A DNA stretch of 64,000 nucleotides from Vibrio porteresiae DSM 19223 (GCF_024347055.1 NZ_AP024896.1:620001-684000), one strand, 5' to 3'; positions 1-8,107 are shown, numbered from the stretch's first letter. Made by a program: numbers and translations. Notes: a model not told the origin generated them from the sequence alone.

Positions 1-164
1 GCTTCAATATCAGCGGGAGATTTCAAAGATTGCACAAGTGATTGTCCTAAATGATTAGCCAAAGAAGAGGCAAGTTGTACTAGGCGCTTGGAGCGACGGC
101 GATCGCCTAACTCGGAGTGGTGAAAGGTATCTCTGGCCCATTGCTCTGTATCTGCTGAAAACAT
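1..164 (-). CDS. IS4-family transposase, N-terminal 54 residues (runs off the window)
   Basis: Translation from the ATG at 164 starts MFSADTEQWARDTFHHSELG and continues with DRRRSKRLVQLASSLA. This is the N-terminal DNA-binding segment typical of IS4/Tn5-type transposases (W-A-x-x-T-F-x-x-x-x-LGDxRRxKRLV). The catalytic DDE domain lies beyond the left edge, so it is unknown whether the enzyme is intact. Family assignment rests on this motif plus the Tn5-like terminus at 250-268. Confidence 0.82.
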   Translation of the reverse strand, partial: MFSADTEQWARDTFHHSELGDRRRSKRLVQLASSLANHLGQSLVQSLKSPADIE

Positions 165-268
165 AGTAACCTACCTCAACTTGTCAGTTTTTGTTGAGAT
201 CAATCAGTGAGATAAAAGTTCAAAAAAATCCCTCAATTTTTATCGAGGGATTTGTGTAGGAAAGTCAG
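1..268 (-). mobile_element. IS4-family (IS50/Tn5-like) insertion sequence, partial, one end
   Basis: The left window edge cuts this element; what remains is the transposase start and the terminus upstream of it. Read on the minus strand, the outermost 19 bases (268 to 250) begin CTGACTTTCCTACACAAAT and match the Tn5 outer end at about 15 of 19 positions by eye, which fixes the boundary at 268. Just inside lies a perfect stem AAATCCCTC/GAGGGATTT (about 227-253), perhaps blocking read-through into the transposase. The base after the boundary, 269, starts the terminal repeat of a MITE-like element, so the IS has inserted there. IS50-type elements make 9-bp target duplications, so the other end should be flanked by a copy of 269-277. 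Confidence 0.8.
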
Positions 269-560
269 CCTCTAACTCCCCCCTTAAAAACCAAGGGGGG
301 AGAACCAGATCGAGTGCGCTGTTATTTTCGAGTTCAACATCATGATTTATCTGTTGGTATGCGTGATATATCTATGAGCGCCATACAGTTTTTTCCCTAA
401 AACCAAGGGAGAGAATCGGATCGAGTACGCTATGATCTATGAGTTCACCATCATGATTTATCTGTTGTTATATGCGATATATCCACGATCACCCTACAGT
501 TCTCCCCCCTGCATAAAAGTACCGTTATACGATGCAGTCAGACCAGGGGGGAGTTAGAGG
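269..560. repeat. MITE-like palindromic element, copy A
   Basis: A non-coding element of about 290 bp bounded by perfect inverted repeats: CCTCTAACTCCCCCC (269-283) and its complement at 546-560. The left end is cut by the IS. Subterminal hairpins are CTCCCCCCTT/AAGGGGGGAG (276-302) and CTCCCCCCTG/CAGGGGGGAG (502-511/544-553). The middle holds two diverged tandem units of roughly 115 bp (about 278-390 and 391-508) sharing the cores GATCGAGT.CGCT and CATCATGATTTATCTGTTG. Copy B is at 2063-2362. No transposase is encoded, so movement, if any, would be in trans. Confidence 0.8.
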
Positions 561-773
561 GGAAGCCCAAGAATGTGCGCCGAAGTATCGTGTATCTCGA
601 ATCGATGCTTGACCAGTTATTAAACGTAAAAAGCCAGGTTAACAATAATATAAAAGTGTGTGTCCCGTTTAATTCGTGCGTTTAATTTTCCCTAATGATA
701 CGAATACAGACTCTATTCGCATCATAATATGATTTGATTAAGCGACTTATTCACATCATAATGTGATTTGAAT
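561..773. repeat. Direct repeat copy A: fic upstream region
   Basis: This stretch after the MITE is found again after the second MITE copy at 2363-2526. Shared blocks include AATGTGCGCCGAAGTATCGT, GTATCTCGAATCGATG, AACAATATAAAAGTGTGTGT and AATGATACGAATACAGA. Copy A is longer because it has an extra TGCGTTTAATTTTCCCT-like block and a second operator-like palindrome. It also holds one GTGTGTGTCC-type motif (656-672), a sequence that recurs in arrays near 44.5 and 46.6 kb. No gene is seen in 165-802. Confidence 0.75.
715..773 (+). promoter_or_regulatory. Paired operator-like palindromes upstream of fic
   Basis: Two copies of a 25-bp imperfect palindrome lie at 715-739 and 749-773, 34 bp apart start to start. 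The general pattern is ATTCRnATCAnAnTnTGAT-n-TGAAT. The second is the better match and ends 29 bp before the fic start codon. A third copy (2502-2526) ends the downstream direct repeat. The C-terminal winged-helix domain of the Fic protein makes autoregulation a reasonable inference, but no binding protein is proven. Confidence 0.5.
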
Positions 774-802
774 AATCTATTTTTTCAAATCAAGGTGCTC
801 TT

Positions 803-1900
803 ATGTGGATCTGGCAACAGGCTAACTGGCCCAACTTTCAATGGGATACAGCCCAAATAGACCCGATGGTGAGACGAACTCGTCTTAACCAAGGGATTCT
901 GCTGGGGAAAATGCTGAGTCAGGCGCAAGATCAACAAGAAAGTATGCTCGATACTTTATTAGCGAATATCGTTCACTCGAGCGCGATTGAAGGGGAAAAA
1001 CTCAATGCCTTTTCCGTGCGCTCATCCCTTGCTAACAAACTCGGACTAACAGAAGAGCGTCCATTTCCAACCACGCAGCAAACCGATGGGCTGGCAGAGA
1101 TCATGCTAGATGCGGTTAATAACCTTGATGAGCCGCTAACGTTAGAACGGATTCTGCATTGGCATGAACGATTGTTTCCAGAAGGGTACACGCTGTTTAA
1201 TCCTGTAATTGGTGGACAGCTGCGAGGTGATGTACCAATGCAAGTGGTATCAGGGCGTATCGATAGACCAGTTGTTCATTTTGAAGCACCGAGTCGCGAC
1301 ATCTTAGATGATGAGCTAAGCCAATTTATTCAATGGTTCAACGCTTCGAAAACCGATACCTCATTGGATCCTTTGCTTCGCGCGGCAATCACGCACCTGT
1401 GGTTTGTTACTTTGCACCCATTAGATGATGGTAATGGTCGTATTACACGGCTATTAACCGATTTGGCGTTAGCCCAAGCGGAGCATCAGTCAGTGCGTTT
1501 TTACGCTATGTCGGTGGGTATCTTAGCCAATCGCAAAAGCTATTACGACATCTTGGAACAAACGCAAAAAGGCGGTGTGGATATCACCGCTTGGCTGAGA
1601 TGGTTCTTTGATACGCTTAATCAAACCTTTGATGATGTGCTAAAAGAGATTGACCAAACGGTATTTAAAACCAATTACTGGCGACGTATTGATCAAACTC
1701 AGTTGACTCAAGAACAAGTCAAAGTACTTAACCGACTGCTTGATGGTGATTTTGCTGATGGGATCAATACGTCTCAATACGCGAGTGTGGCTAAAGTGAG
1801 TAAACCGACGGCGACACGTCATCTTTCGGCGTTAGTCGAGCAGGGCTGCTTAGTTCAAACTGGTGGCGGTCGCAGTACGCGCTATCAGCTGCCGACATAA
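803..1900 (+). CDS. Fic family AMP-transferase (fido domain) with C-terminal winged helix
   Basis: Fic proteins move AMP (or another phosphate group) from a nucleotide onto target proteins. The 365-residue protein begins with the MWIWQQANWPNF-type extension common in these regulators (DUF4172-like). The inhibitory-helix motif S59-x3-E63-G64 precedes the fido core, making this a class II Fic with N-terminal self-inhibition. The catalytic loop HPLDDGNGR at residues 205-213 keeps the essential His, Asn and Arg. A winged-helix DNA-binding region follows (about 320-362; SKPTATRHLSALVEQG). The gene stands alone between two large direct repeats and has operator-like palindromes in front. Start is the ATG with AAGGTGC nearby. 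Target protein is unknown; no antitoxin partner is needed for this class. Confidence 0.9.
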   Translation: MWIWQQANWPNFQWDTAQIDPMVRRTRLNQGILLGKMLSQAQDQQESMLDTLLANIVHSSAIEGEKLNAFSVRSSLANKLGLTEERPFPTTQQTDGLAEIMLDAVNNLDEPLTLERILHWHERLFPEGYTLFNPVIGGQLRGDVPMQVVSGRIDRPVVHFEAPSRDILDDELSQFIQWFNASKTDTSLDPLLRAAITHLWFVTLHPLDDGNGRITRLLTDLALAQAEHQSVRFYAMSVGILANRKSYYDILEQTQKGGVDITAWLRWFFDTLNQTFDDVLKEIDQTVFKTNYWRRIDQTQLTQEQVKVLNRLLDGDFADGINTSQYASVAKVSKPTATRHLSALVEQGCLVQTGGGRSTRYQLPT

Positions 1901-2062
1901 CGACGTTGATAATAAACGAACTCGGCCGCTACTTTGGTAAAGTATGTCCTCGGTTTGGTGCGTGGAGAAACTGAAGAATGACGGCTGGTTTTTAAATGGT
2001 GGTTTAATAAATGTATTTAAATTCATTGTCTTACGAGGTAAAAATAGACTTCTGCGCATAAT

Positions 2063-2362
2063 CCCCCCTCTAACTCCCCCCTTAAAAACCAAGGGGGGAG
2101 AACTAGATCGAGCGCGCTGTGATTGATGAGTTCAACATCATGATTTAGCTGTTGTTGTATGCGATATATCGACGAGCACCCTACAGTTCTCCCCCTAAAA
2201 CCAAGGGAGAGAATCGGATCGAGTACGCTATGATTTATGAGTTCACCATCATGATTTATCTGTTGTTATATGCGATATATCCACGAGCATCCTACAGTTC
2301 TCCCCCCTGCATAAAAGTACCGTTAAACGATGCGGCTAGACCAGGGGGGAGTTAGAGGGGGG
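2063..2362. repeat. MITE-like palindromic element, copy B (intact ends)
   Basis: The same element as at 269-560 but with both ends present: perfect 19-bp inverted repeats CCCCCCTCTAACTCCCCCC at 2063-2081 and its complement at 2344-2362. The hairpin at 2074-2100 is identical to copy A's. Two tandem internal units are retained. No clear target-site duplication is visible outside the ends (left flank GCGCATAAT, right flank AAGCCAAAG). Short reading frames within it are by-products of the repeat and are not genes. Confidence 0.8.
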
Positions 2363-2526
2363 AAGCCAAAGAATGTGCGCCGAAGTATCGTGTATCTCGA
2401 ATCGATGTTTGACCAGTTGTTAAGCGTTAAAAGTCAGATTAACAACAATATAAAAGTGTGTGTCCCGTTTAATTCGCCCCAATGATACGAATACAGATTC
2501 TATTCGCATCATAATGTGATTTGAAT
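2363..2526. repeat. Direct repeat copy B, without a following fic gene
   Basis: This repeats the fic upstream region (561-773), including the GTGTGTGTCC-type motif (2456-2472) and one operator-like palindrome (2502-2526). In copy A this DNA drives fic; here it ends about 45 bp before the 3' end of an unrelated gene on the opposite strand. The promoter copy therefore has no evident gene, which suggests a duplication whose second gene was lost or never included. Between 1901 and 2062 nothing is recognised. Confidence 0.72.
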
Positions 2527-2570
2527 AGGTTGTTTTATCAAATTCTGCCTCGTTCTGAATACCACCACAC

Positions 2571-3809
2571 CTAATCCAATAATGCCCTTATTTGCTGCTT
2601 ATACTCCGGTTTGGCAGTGATTTTTCCCAAAATCGAGAGGGCGCTGTTGCCTTGATTATCGATGTACTTTCGGTCAGCACCGGCTTGAATGAGGGCGGCG
2701 ATTTTCTGTTTTTGCATCTCAAATTCGGCGTCACTTTTTGCTCTTTGAACGGCCAATATGCTGCTCATAAGAATACTTGGTGGCCCATAATTGTAGGCAT
2801 TCACATCAACGCCTTTAGCAATCAGAGCACGAATAGTGGAGCTGTGTTGAATTCGGTTTGATAACACGGAAGAAATTAATAGGCTCGCGGAAACCTCTCT
2901 CGATAAATTTTCCGCGTCAAAGTAGGGCAGAAGGGAGGTGACGGTATCATCATTGGCACCTTCGACAATCATTTTTGTGAGCATCACGTTTCTGCCATTG
3001 AATATCGGGGCATTAGGATTGATGTTGGATAATGCGTTAACTAACTCGGGCGTTGTTAAATTCTCGCTGTAGCTGAGTAGTGGCAGCACTTGCAAATTCA
3101 TATTGTCGAACACATAGCCTTGGTTAAACAAATACTCAATTTTTGCTTGAGCCAAGCTGGGTTGATTCTCTTTTTTAATCCATTTAATGAGCCGGTCGTA
3201 GCGCTCGTCATTTAAATTCTTAACTTTGCCTACCATCAATTTGAAATCGTCGAGGTTGGCGTATTTTGCTGCTGTTTGAAATGGGGATGCGCCGAGCAAC
3301 GTTGTTGACTCTACGTCGACATGGTCGGCAAGTAACCGTTTGATCATGGCGGTGTTCTGCTTGATAACCGCGAGATTGAGTAGCTCGGACCCCGCATCAA
3401 GTGCGGTAGTCCAATAATCTGTTGACTGCTCAGCAACGAAATTGCGCCATTGCTGTGGTGTCAGTGATTCGGCGCGATAGCCATATTGGCTCAGAGCTGA
3501 TGTAATGATGTCCATTCCGCGCAAGTGATGTTCTGCTGATGAGTTTTCTTCTGACGTTACTGCAGCTTTTTTCGCGAGAGAATCTTGCTGCTCTATTTTC
3601 TCTTGCGGCAGGGGAATGCGGCAATGAAATTGAGCTATATCGGCAAGTGTTAATCCGCTGCTATCGGTCACGCTGTTTTGGGCAATATCAGAAGGACTAT
3701 TATGTGGCGGCGCAGTCGTGTCTGGGGCTGTGTGCAGACTGGCGGAAACACCATAACCAATCGCCCCTGAAATAATAACTGTAATAAAAAACCGGATGTT
3801 GAGCCCCAT
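2571..3809 (-). CDS. Putative exported ankyrin-repeat-like protein
   Basis: The 412-residue protein opens with a single hydrophobic segment (MGLNIRFFITVIISGAIGYG), so it is probably exported or membrane-anchored. The rest has degenerate ankyrin-like units: LLGASPFQTAAKYANLDDFK (about residue 180) and, near the C-terminus, the NQGNSALSILG unit after IQAGADRKYI. ALIAKGVDVNAYNYGPPS also resembles an ankyrin turn. The ATG at 3809 is chosen over a GTG at 3818 because AAGGTG then sits at a proper distance. No close family is recognised; ankyrin proteins usually mediate protein contacts. It is transcribed toward the duplicated fic promoter region. Confidence 0.6.
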   Translation of the reverse strand: MGLNIRFFITVIISGAIGYGVSASLHTAPDTTAPPHNSPSDIAQNSVTDSSGLTLADIAQFHCRIPLPQEKIEQQDSLAKKAAVTSEENSSAEHHLRGMDIITSALSQYGYRAESLTPQQWRNFVAEQSTDYWTTALDAGSELLNLAVIKQNTAMIKRLLADHVDVESTTLLGASPFQTAAKYANLDDFKLMVGKVKNLNDERYDRLIKWIKKENQPSLAQAKIEYLFNQGYVFDNMNLQVLPLLSYSENLTTPELVNALSNINPNAPIFNGRNVMLTKMIVEGANDDTVTSLLPYFDAENLSREVSASLLISSVLSNRIQHSSTIRALIAKGVDVNAYNYGPPSILMSSILAVQRAKSDAEFEMQKQKIAALIQAGADRKYIDNQGNSALSILGKITAKPEYKQQIRALLD

Positions 3810-3959
3810 GAATAACACCTTATTGTCAGTGATGATTAGAGTAATTTATTGGGCTATAATATATTAATCTTGTTGTATATTTTGCACAGCCCAGTGACAT
3901 TGACCATCACCAGTGAAGTTAGTTCATTGATGCGACAAATCGATTATCGGCGACACCCA

Positions 3960-5336
3960 CTAAGCCATCGGCATCGCACGGCAACTGATGGTGGCAATCA
4001 GTCCAGTTTGACCATTCACTAGGGTAAAGCGACCTTGATGTCGTTCGGCGACCGCTTGAACAAAGGGTAGGCCGAGACCAAAACCTTCGATACTTTTTAC
4101 TCGCTCAAGGCGATGAAAGCGTTTGAGCACCAAACTTAGTTGGTCGTCTGGAATCCCCGGGCCTTCGTCAATCACATGGATATAGGTGGTTTCGAGCTGC
4201 TGCTCAACTTGCAGTTTGATCATCGAGCTTTGTGGCGCGTACTTGATGGCGTTATCCAAAAGGTTCGCCACTGCTTGAAAAATCAAGGCGTAGTCGGCGT
4301 AAAACACAGCCTTGTGCGCCACTTTAATTTTCAGTTCGATGCCTTTATCTTCCAATAACGGCTCATAGTAATCGCGCACTTCAGACAGCAAATGTTGCGC
4401 GTCAATCGACTCTCGTTGCAGTGACAGTTGGCCATTTTCAATTTCAGACAACTGCATGATGGCGCGAAACAGATAGAGGATGCGGTCGATTTCCAAACCT
4501 GCTGCATCCAGCTCATCAAGGGCAGAGCCATCGACCATTTCAGAGGTATTAATGAGGCGATGTTTGAGACGCGTTAAGGGCGTTTTTAGCTCATGGGCGA
4601 TGTGGCTGTTGGCGGTTTTCACTTGCTCCATCAGCAGTTGCGTACGGCTTAGTAGCAAGTTGGTCTCACTGCTGAGCCGTCCAAATTCGTCGTTATAACC
4701 CGCATCGGTAATACGCACATGGTGATCGCCTTTGGCGTATTCGCCCATCACTTTCAAAATACGGTTCACGCGCAGCAAGTTTTTGATACTAAAAGGTAAA
4801 CTAATCAATAAAATAGAGAGTAATACCGTAAATAATACCGCGCCCGTCATCAGAGGAATAATGCGCGTGCTATTAAGCATCGGCGACATATTGTAGGAGG
4901 CATAGTATGAGCCACCATCGGCAATGGGAATCACCATACCATACAGCTCTTTCTGTGGTTTATGAAAACTGAGCGTTGAGATGTGCGCTTGTTGACGAGT
5001 GAGAATGCTCTTTAGTTCATCGACGGTGAGAATCTGCGCGTCACCATAGAGTAGGTCGCCAATGGGATTAAAGGCGTAGGTGATGAGTTCATCGTATTGA
5101 TTGGTCAATTCACGTTGATTTAAGTAGTCAGCCAGTTTCTGGCTGCTACTGAAGAGATTCATATTTTGCTTATTTTTAATGTCATCTAAGATCATATTTT
5201 GCACATGATCATGCATCACATTTTTTAATAATTTGTCGCTTAATAAAATAGAAGCTGATGAAATAATCAGACAAAAGAAAGCGACATAAGCAGCTTGACG
5301 AAAACTGCTACTATGAATAATTAAACGAACAGGCAT
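3960..5336 (-). CDS. Sensor histidine kinase of an OmpR-type two-component system
   Basis: Membrane kinase of 458 residues. A TM segment near residues 15-35 and a second at about 160-185 enclose a periplasmic sensor of roughly 120 residues, followed by HAMP (ending near 235). The phosphoacceptor box is SHIAHELKTPLTRLK with His248. ATP-binding motifs follow: N-box LLDNAIKYAP, G1 DEGPGIP, G2 FGLGLPFVQ. It is 9 bp downstream of the response regulator and surely co-transcribed with it. The pair diverges from the Tad pilus operon, so pilus control is a plausible but unproven role. It could be called PmrB/QseC-like, but the signal cannot be read from sequence. Confidence 0.92.
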   Translation of the reverse strand: MPVRLIIHSSSFRQAAYVAFFCLIISSASILLSDKLLKNVMHDHVQNMILDDIKNKQNMNLFSSSQKLADYLNQRELTNQYDELITYAFNPIGDLLYGDAQILTVDELKSILTRQQAHISTLSFHKPQKELYGMVIPIADGGSYYASYNMSPMLNSTRIIPLMTGAVLFTVLLSILLISLPFSIKNLLRVNRILKVMGEYAKGDHHVRITDAGYNDEFGRLSSETNLLLSRTQLLMEQVKTANSHIAHELKTPLTRLKHRLINTSEMVDGSALDELDAAGLEIDRILYLFRAIMQLSEIENGQLSLQRESIDAQHLLSEVRDYYEPLLEDKGIELKIKVAHKAVFYADYALIFQAVANLLDNAIKYAPQSSMIKLQVEQQLETTYIHVIDEGPGIPDDQLSLVLKRFHRLERVKSIEGFGLGLPFVQAVAERHQGRFTLVNGQTGLIATISCRAMPMA

Positions 5337-5345
5337 AGAGAACGT

Positions 5346-6014
5346 TTATCCTAGTGAATAACCTTTCGAACGAATAGTACGAATAAGTGGCTCAGCATCC
5401 TCATTGCTATTTAACTTATTACGCAATTTGGAGAGATGCACATCCAAAATATTGGTTTGTGGATCAAAGTTATAGCCCCACACACGTTCAAGCAGCATGT
5501 TGCGGGTCACCGTTTTGCCACGATGTTCCAGCAGCACTTGCAACAGTTTGAATTCTTTGCTGGTGAGCAATACATTTTTGCCGTTTCTTGTCACCTTTTG
5601 CTGTTCTACATCGATATTCACACTGCCAATTTGCGTGGTGTGCTGCGAGGTGATTTTTTGCGAACGATGGTAGAGTCGTTCGAGTCTGAGCAATAATTCA
5701 GTGAAGTCGAAAGGTTTGCCCAAATAATCATCTGCGCCCGATTTGAGACCTAATATTCGGTCGGATGTTTGATCATTTGCCGAGAGAATTAATACCGGTG
5801 GGTGAGGGGTATTTTGCAAATTATTTAATACTTCAATCCCAGTCATTTCAGGCAGCATATTATCCAATACCACCACATCAAACACTTCGTTTTGAATTAA
5901 TGCTAACGCTTGCGCTCCGTTATCAGAGAGCTTACATGTGTGCCCGTTAGATTGCAGTTTACTGCTGATCCAATGACTGACAGGGATTTCATCTTCAACG
6001 ATGAGAACACGCAT
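5346..6014 (-). CDS. OmpR/PhoB-family response regulator
   Basis: A 222-residue regulator: receiver domain with acidic pocket (E7, D8), phosphoacceptor Asp51 in VVVLDNMLPEMTG, and the conserved Lys in YLGKPFDF. It is followed by a winged-helix output domain (about 125-222; LLTSKEFKLLQVLLEHRG, VWGYNFDPQTNILDVHLSKL). The residue after the phospho-Asp is Asn instead of the more usual Leu or Met. RBS AAGGA precedes the ATG at 6014. A Fur-box-like site lies about 57 bp upstream of this start, so iron control of the system is possible. Confidence 0.93.
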   Translation of the reverse strand: MRVLIVEDEIPVSHWISSKLQSNGHTCKLSDNGAQALALIQNEVFDVVVLDNMLPEMTGIEVLNNLQNTPHPPVLILSANDQTSDRILGLKSGADDYLGKPFDFTELLLRLERLYHRSQKITSQHTTQIGSVNIDVEQQKVTRNGKNVLLTSKEFKLLQVLLEHRGKTVTRNMLLERVWGYNFDPQTNILDVHLSKLRNKLNSNEDAEPLIRTIRSKGYSLG

Positions 6015-6070
6015 GGTTTTTCCTTAGTTGACAAAACTTACACAGATTTACAAAACGCGAACAATATTAA

Positions 6071-6085
6071 TGATAACCATTCTCA
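6071..6085. promoter_or_regulatory. Fur-box-like palindrome
   Basis: TGATAACCATTCTCA matches the 7-1-7 Fur consensus TGATAATnATTATCA at 12 of 14 specified positions. It lies in the 330-bp divergent region (6015-6344) between the response regulator and flp, 57 bp before the regulator's start. A weaker related site, TGAGAATAACTCTTA, lies at 6262-6276, about 70 bp before flp. The rest of the region is AT-rich with no gene. Iron-dependent control is inferred from the match only. Confidence 0.45.
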
Positions 6086-6344
6086 ATATCAACTGTTATT
6101 GTATAACGATTTTAATTATTTTTGGTATTGGGATCTAAGGGCTTGAAATGTCCACTATTAAGCCATTATTAGAGTAATAACTTAAGCAAAAACAGAGTAT
6201 TAGAAAAGACTGTTACTTCCATTATTAAGCATTCTTAATGTTTGCCGTGTTGAAATGCAAATGAGAATAACTCTTAATACGAGAAAAGAGAGATACCCAC
6301 ACAATGGGGCTTCTCCCTGTCATTTGTAAATAGGAAGTGAAAAC

Positions 6345-6542
6345 ATGAAAGCTCAACTGAAAAAATTTATCGCTGATGAAAGTGGTGTAACGGCGATTGA
6401 ATATGGCATTTTGGCCGCAGCAATGGCGGCAGCCATCGGCGTTATTTTTGGTTCTGATGGTGTATTTGTGACGGCATTGAAAGAGCGTTTCGCCTCAATT
6501 GCAGACCAAATTACCGATACCGCAACCACCGATGGCAAATAA
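6345..6542 (+). CDS. flp: Flp-type (type IVb) pilin
   Basis: The structural subunit of the Tad pilus. The 65-residue prepilin has a short positively charged leader (MKAQLKKFIADESG) cleaved after Gly14 to give V-T-A-I-E-Y; Glu at +5 and the adjacent Tyr are the signature of the Flp family. A single hydrophobic helix follows (ILAAAMAAAIGVIF). A good RBS (AGGAAG) precedes the ATG. It is the first gene of the operon and the only Flp copy here. The prepilin peptidase TadV encoded next would process it. Confidence 0.95.
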   Translation: MKAQLKKFIADESGVTAIEYGILAAAMAAAIGVIFGSDGVFVTALKERFASIADQITDTATTDGK

Positions 6543-6561
6543 GTTCTAGGCAAACGTGGTT

Positions 6562-7125
6562 ATGAATAATTTATTGGTGCTGCAAAGCTTATTAATTCCA
6601 TTAGGCGTGGTCGTTTTTAGTGACCTGTTTTATCGCAAAATCCATAACCACTTAATTTTGTTTCTTTTGTTGTTGGCGCTTGGTAATGGCGTGCTGTTTT
6701 TCGTTGGACTGGGCAGTTATGCCTCGCTTTCGCTGGCGCATGCCGCAGCGCAGTTTGGTTGGTCGCTCGTTGGTGCAGTGGCTGTGTTGTGCATCGGTTT
6801 TGGCTTATTTGCCATTGGGCAAATGGGCGCAGGGGACGTCAAGTTGATGGCGGTACTGTGCCTTTTGGTCGGTGGCAATAATCAGGTCGCATTTTTGCTC
6901 ATCACAGCGCTCGCTGGTGGGGTGTTGGCATTGCTCATGCCCTTTATCCGCATCATCGAAATGGCGGGGGCGAAGTGGATTTTGCAACTCTCCACCATGA
7001 TGCCTTGGCTACGAATTCCAGTGCCACAAGCCGCGTATACACGACCCAATACCGCCGGTTTGCCTTACGGCTTAGCTATAGCCGCTGGAGCTATTGTCTC
7101 CCTAACTACTCCTTTAACTCATTAG
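6562..7125 (+). CDS. tadV: Flp prepilin peptidase (A24 family, TadV/CpaA)
   Basis: An inner-membrane aspartyl protease that trims Flp prepilin and the pseudopilins TadE and TadF. The 187-residue protein is almost all hydrophobic helices. The two catalytic Asp are in FSDLFYRKI (Asp21) and the GxGD motif GAGDVKLMA (residues 89-92). It lacks the N-terminal methylase domain of PilD, as usual for TadV. The ATG at 6562 is preferred to a GTG at 6556. It begins about 20 bp after flp. Confidence 0.92.
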   Translation: MNNLLVLQSLLIPLGVVVFSDLFYRKIHNHLILFLLLLALGNGVLFFVGLGSYASLSLAHAAAQFGWSLVGAVAVLCIGFGLFAIGQMGAGDVKLMAVLCLLVGGNNQVAFLLITALAGGVLALLMPFIRIIEMAGAKWILQLSTMMPWLRIPVPQAAYTRPNTAGLPYGLAIAAGAIVSLTTPLTH

Positions 7126-7139
7126 AGATTGTTTTTTCT

Positions 7140-8051
7140 ATGAAAATTTCATCAGTGTTGTTTGTTTCTGGTGCACTGGTATTCGCCCTAGGTGGCGCGT
7201 TTATCGTCCGAGGAATGACCGTTACTCCGGCCAAGCCAGTTCATCCTAAAGTGGATATCGCCTCTGAGCCAGCTCCGATTTATACCCCTGTGTTAACGGC
7301 AGGTCGCGACCTTCACCCAGGTGATTTTATTGGTGCAAACGATGTGTACTGGAAGCAAGTTGACCGAGAATATCCGGGTGAATTTTATTTCAAAAAAGAG
7401 TCGGGTGGCCTCACTGAAATTTATGGTTCGACTGTCAATCACCTGGTGCCAAAAGGTGAACTGCTCTCGTATGACGTGGTGGTAAAACCAGGTCAGCCGG
7501 GCTTTATTGCATCGGTATTAACACCAGGAAAACGTGCGGTTGCGATACCGACTGATGCGGTTTCGAGTAGCTCTGGTCTTGTGCAAGCTGGAGATCATGT
7601 CGATGTGATTTTGGGGCTTGAGGATAAGCAAAGCGGAAAAAATTCTGGTCAAGACAATGCGTCAGTGAGCTTTCCTCTCGTTGCTTCTCAAACGTTAGTC
7701 ACTAACGTGCGAGTATTGGCGCTCAATAACAAAGAGCGCAGTGCTCTGCGCATGAAAGAAGATAAAGAGAAGACCAAAGAAAAAGCAGTTTATCCAGAAA
7801 CAGTGACGTTAGAAGTGACGCCAAAACAAGCAGAACGTCTGACGGTTGCGCGTGAGCTTGGCAAGTTGCAATTGGTGATTCGCGCTGTGAACGATTCAGC
7901 GACGGAAGAGGCTTCCACCGTCGAACTCGCGGCAAGCGATGTGACGACCTTAAGTGATACGACCGATGTTTATAAACAATTACAGAGTCCAGCGCCTACC
8001 GTCATTCAATATCAAGGTTCAGTCATGAAAGCAGCCCAAGTCTCTAACTAG
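7140..8051 (+). CDS. rcpC: Flp pilus assembly protein CpaB/RcpC
   Basis: A periplasmic partner of the secretin with one N-terminal membrane helix (MKISSVLFVSGALVFALGG). Next comes a SAF-type domain (PVLTAGRDLHPGDFIGANDV, about residues 45-65) and the CpaB core (LVQAGDHVDVILGLED; GKRAVAIPTDAVSS). Length 303 residues is normal. An open frame extends upstream to 6975, inside tadV, but the ATG at 7140 starts a proper signal anchor and removes the overlap. It lies directly before the secretin gene. Confidence 0.9.
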   Translation: MKISSVLFVSGALVFALGGAFIVRGMTVTPAKPVHPKVDIASEPAPIYTPVLTAGRDLHPGDFIGANDVYWKQVDREYPGEFYFKKESGGLTEIYGSTVNHLVPKGELLSYDVVVKPGQPGFIASVLTPGKRAVAIPTDAVSSSSGLVQAGDHVDVILGLEDKQSGKNSGQDNASVSFPLVASQTLVTNVRVLALNNKERSALRMKEDKEKTKEKAVYPETVTLEVTPKQAERLTVARELGKLQLVIRAVNDSATEEASTVELAASDVTTLSDTTDVYKQLQSPAPTVIQYQGSVMKAAQVSN

Positions 8052-8107
8052 ATTGCTTAGTCTACCCATCTCTATCACAGCCTTGTGAATAAAAGGAAAT
8101 AACGTTA

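Noticed and set aside
1944..2355. Two open frames of 60 and 67 codons within and beside MITE copy B
   Set aside because: They run through palindromic repeat sequence, have no plausible RBS or protein-like composition, and are explained by the repeat.
269..2526. Possibility of an integron cassette array (attC-like sites)
   Set aside because: The repeats lack attC core sites and folding symmetry; their ends are MITE-type inverted repeats instead.
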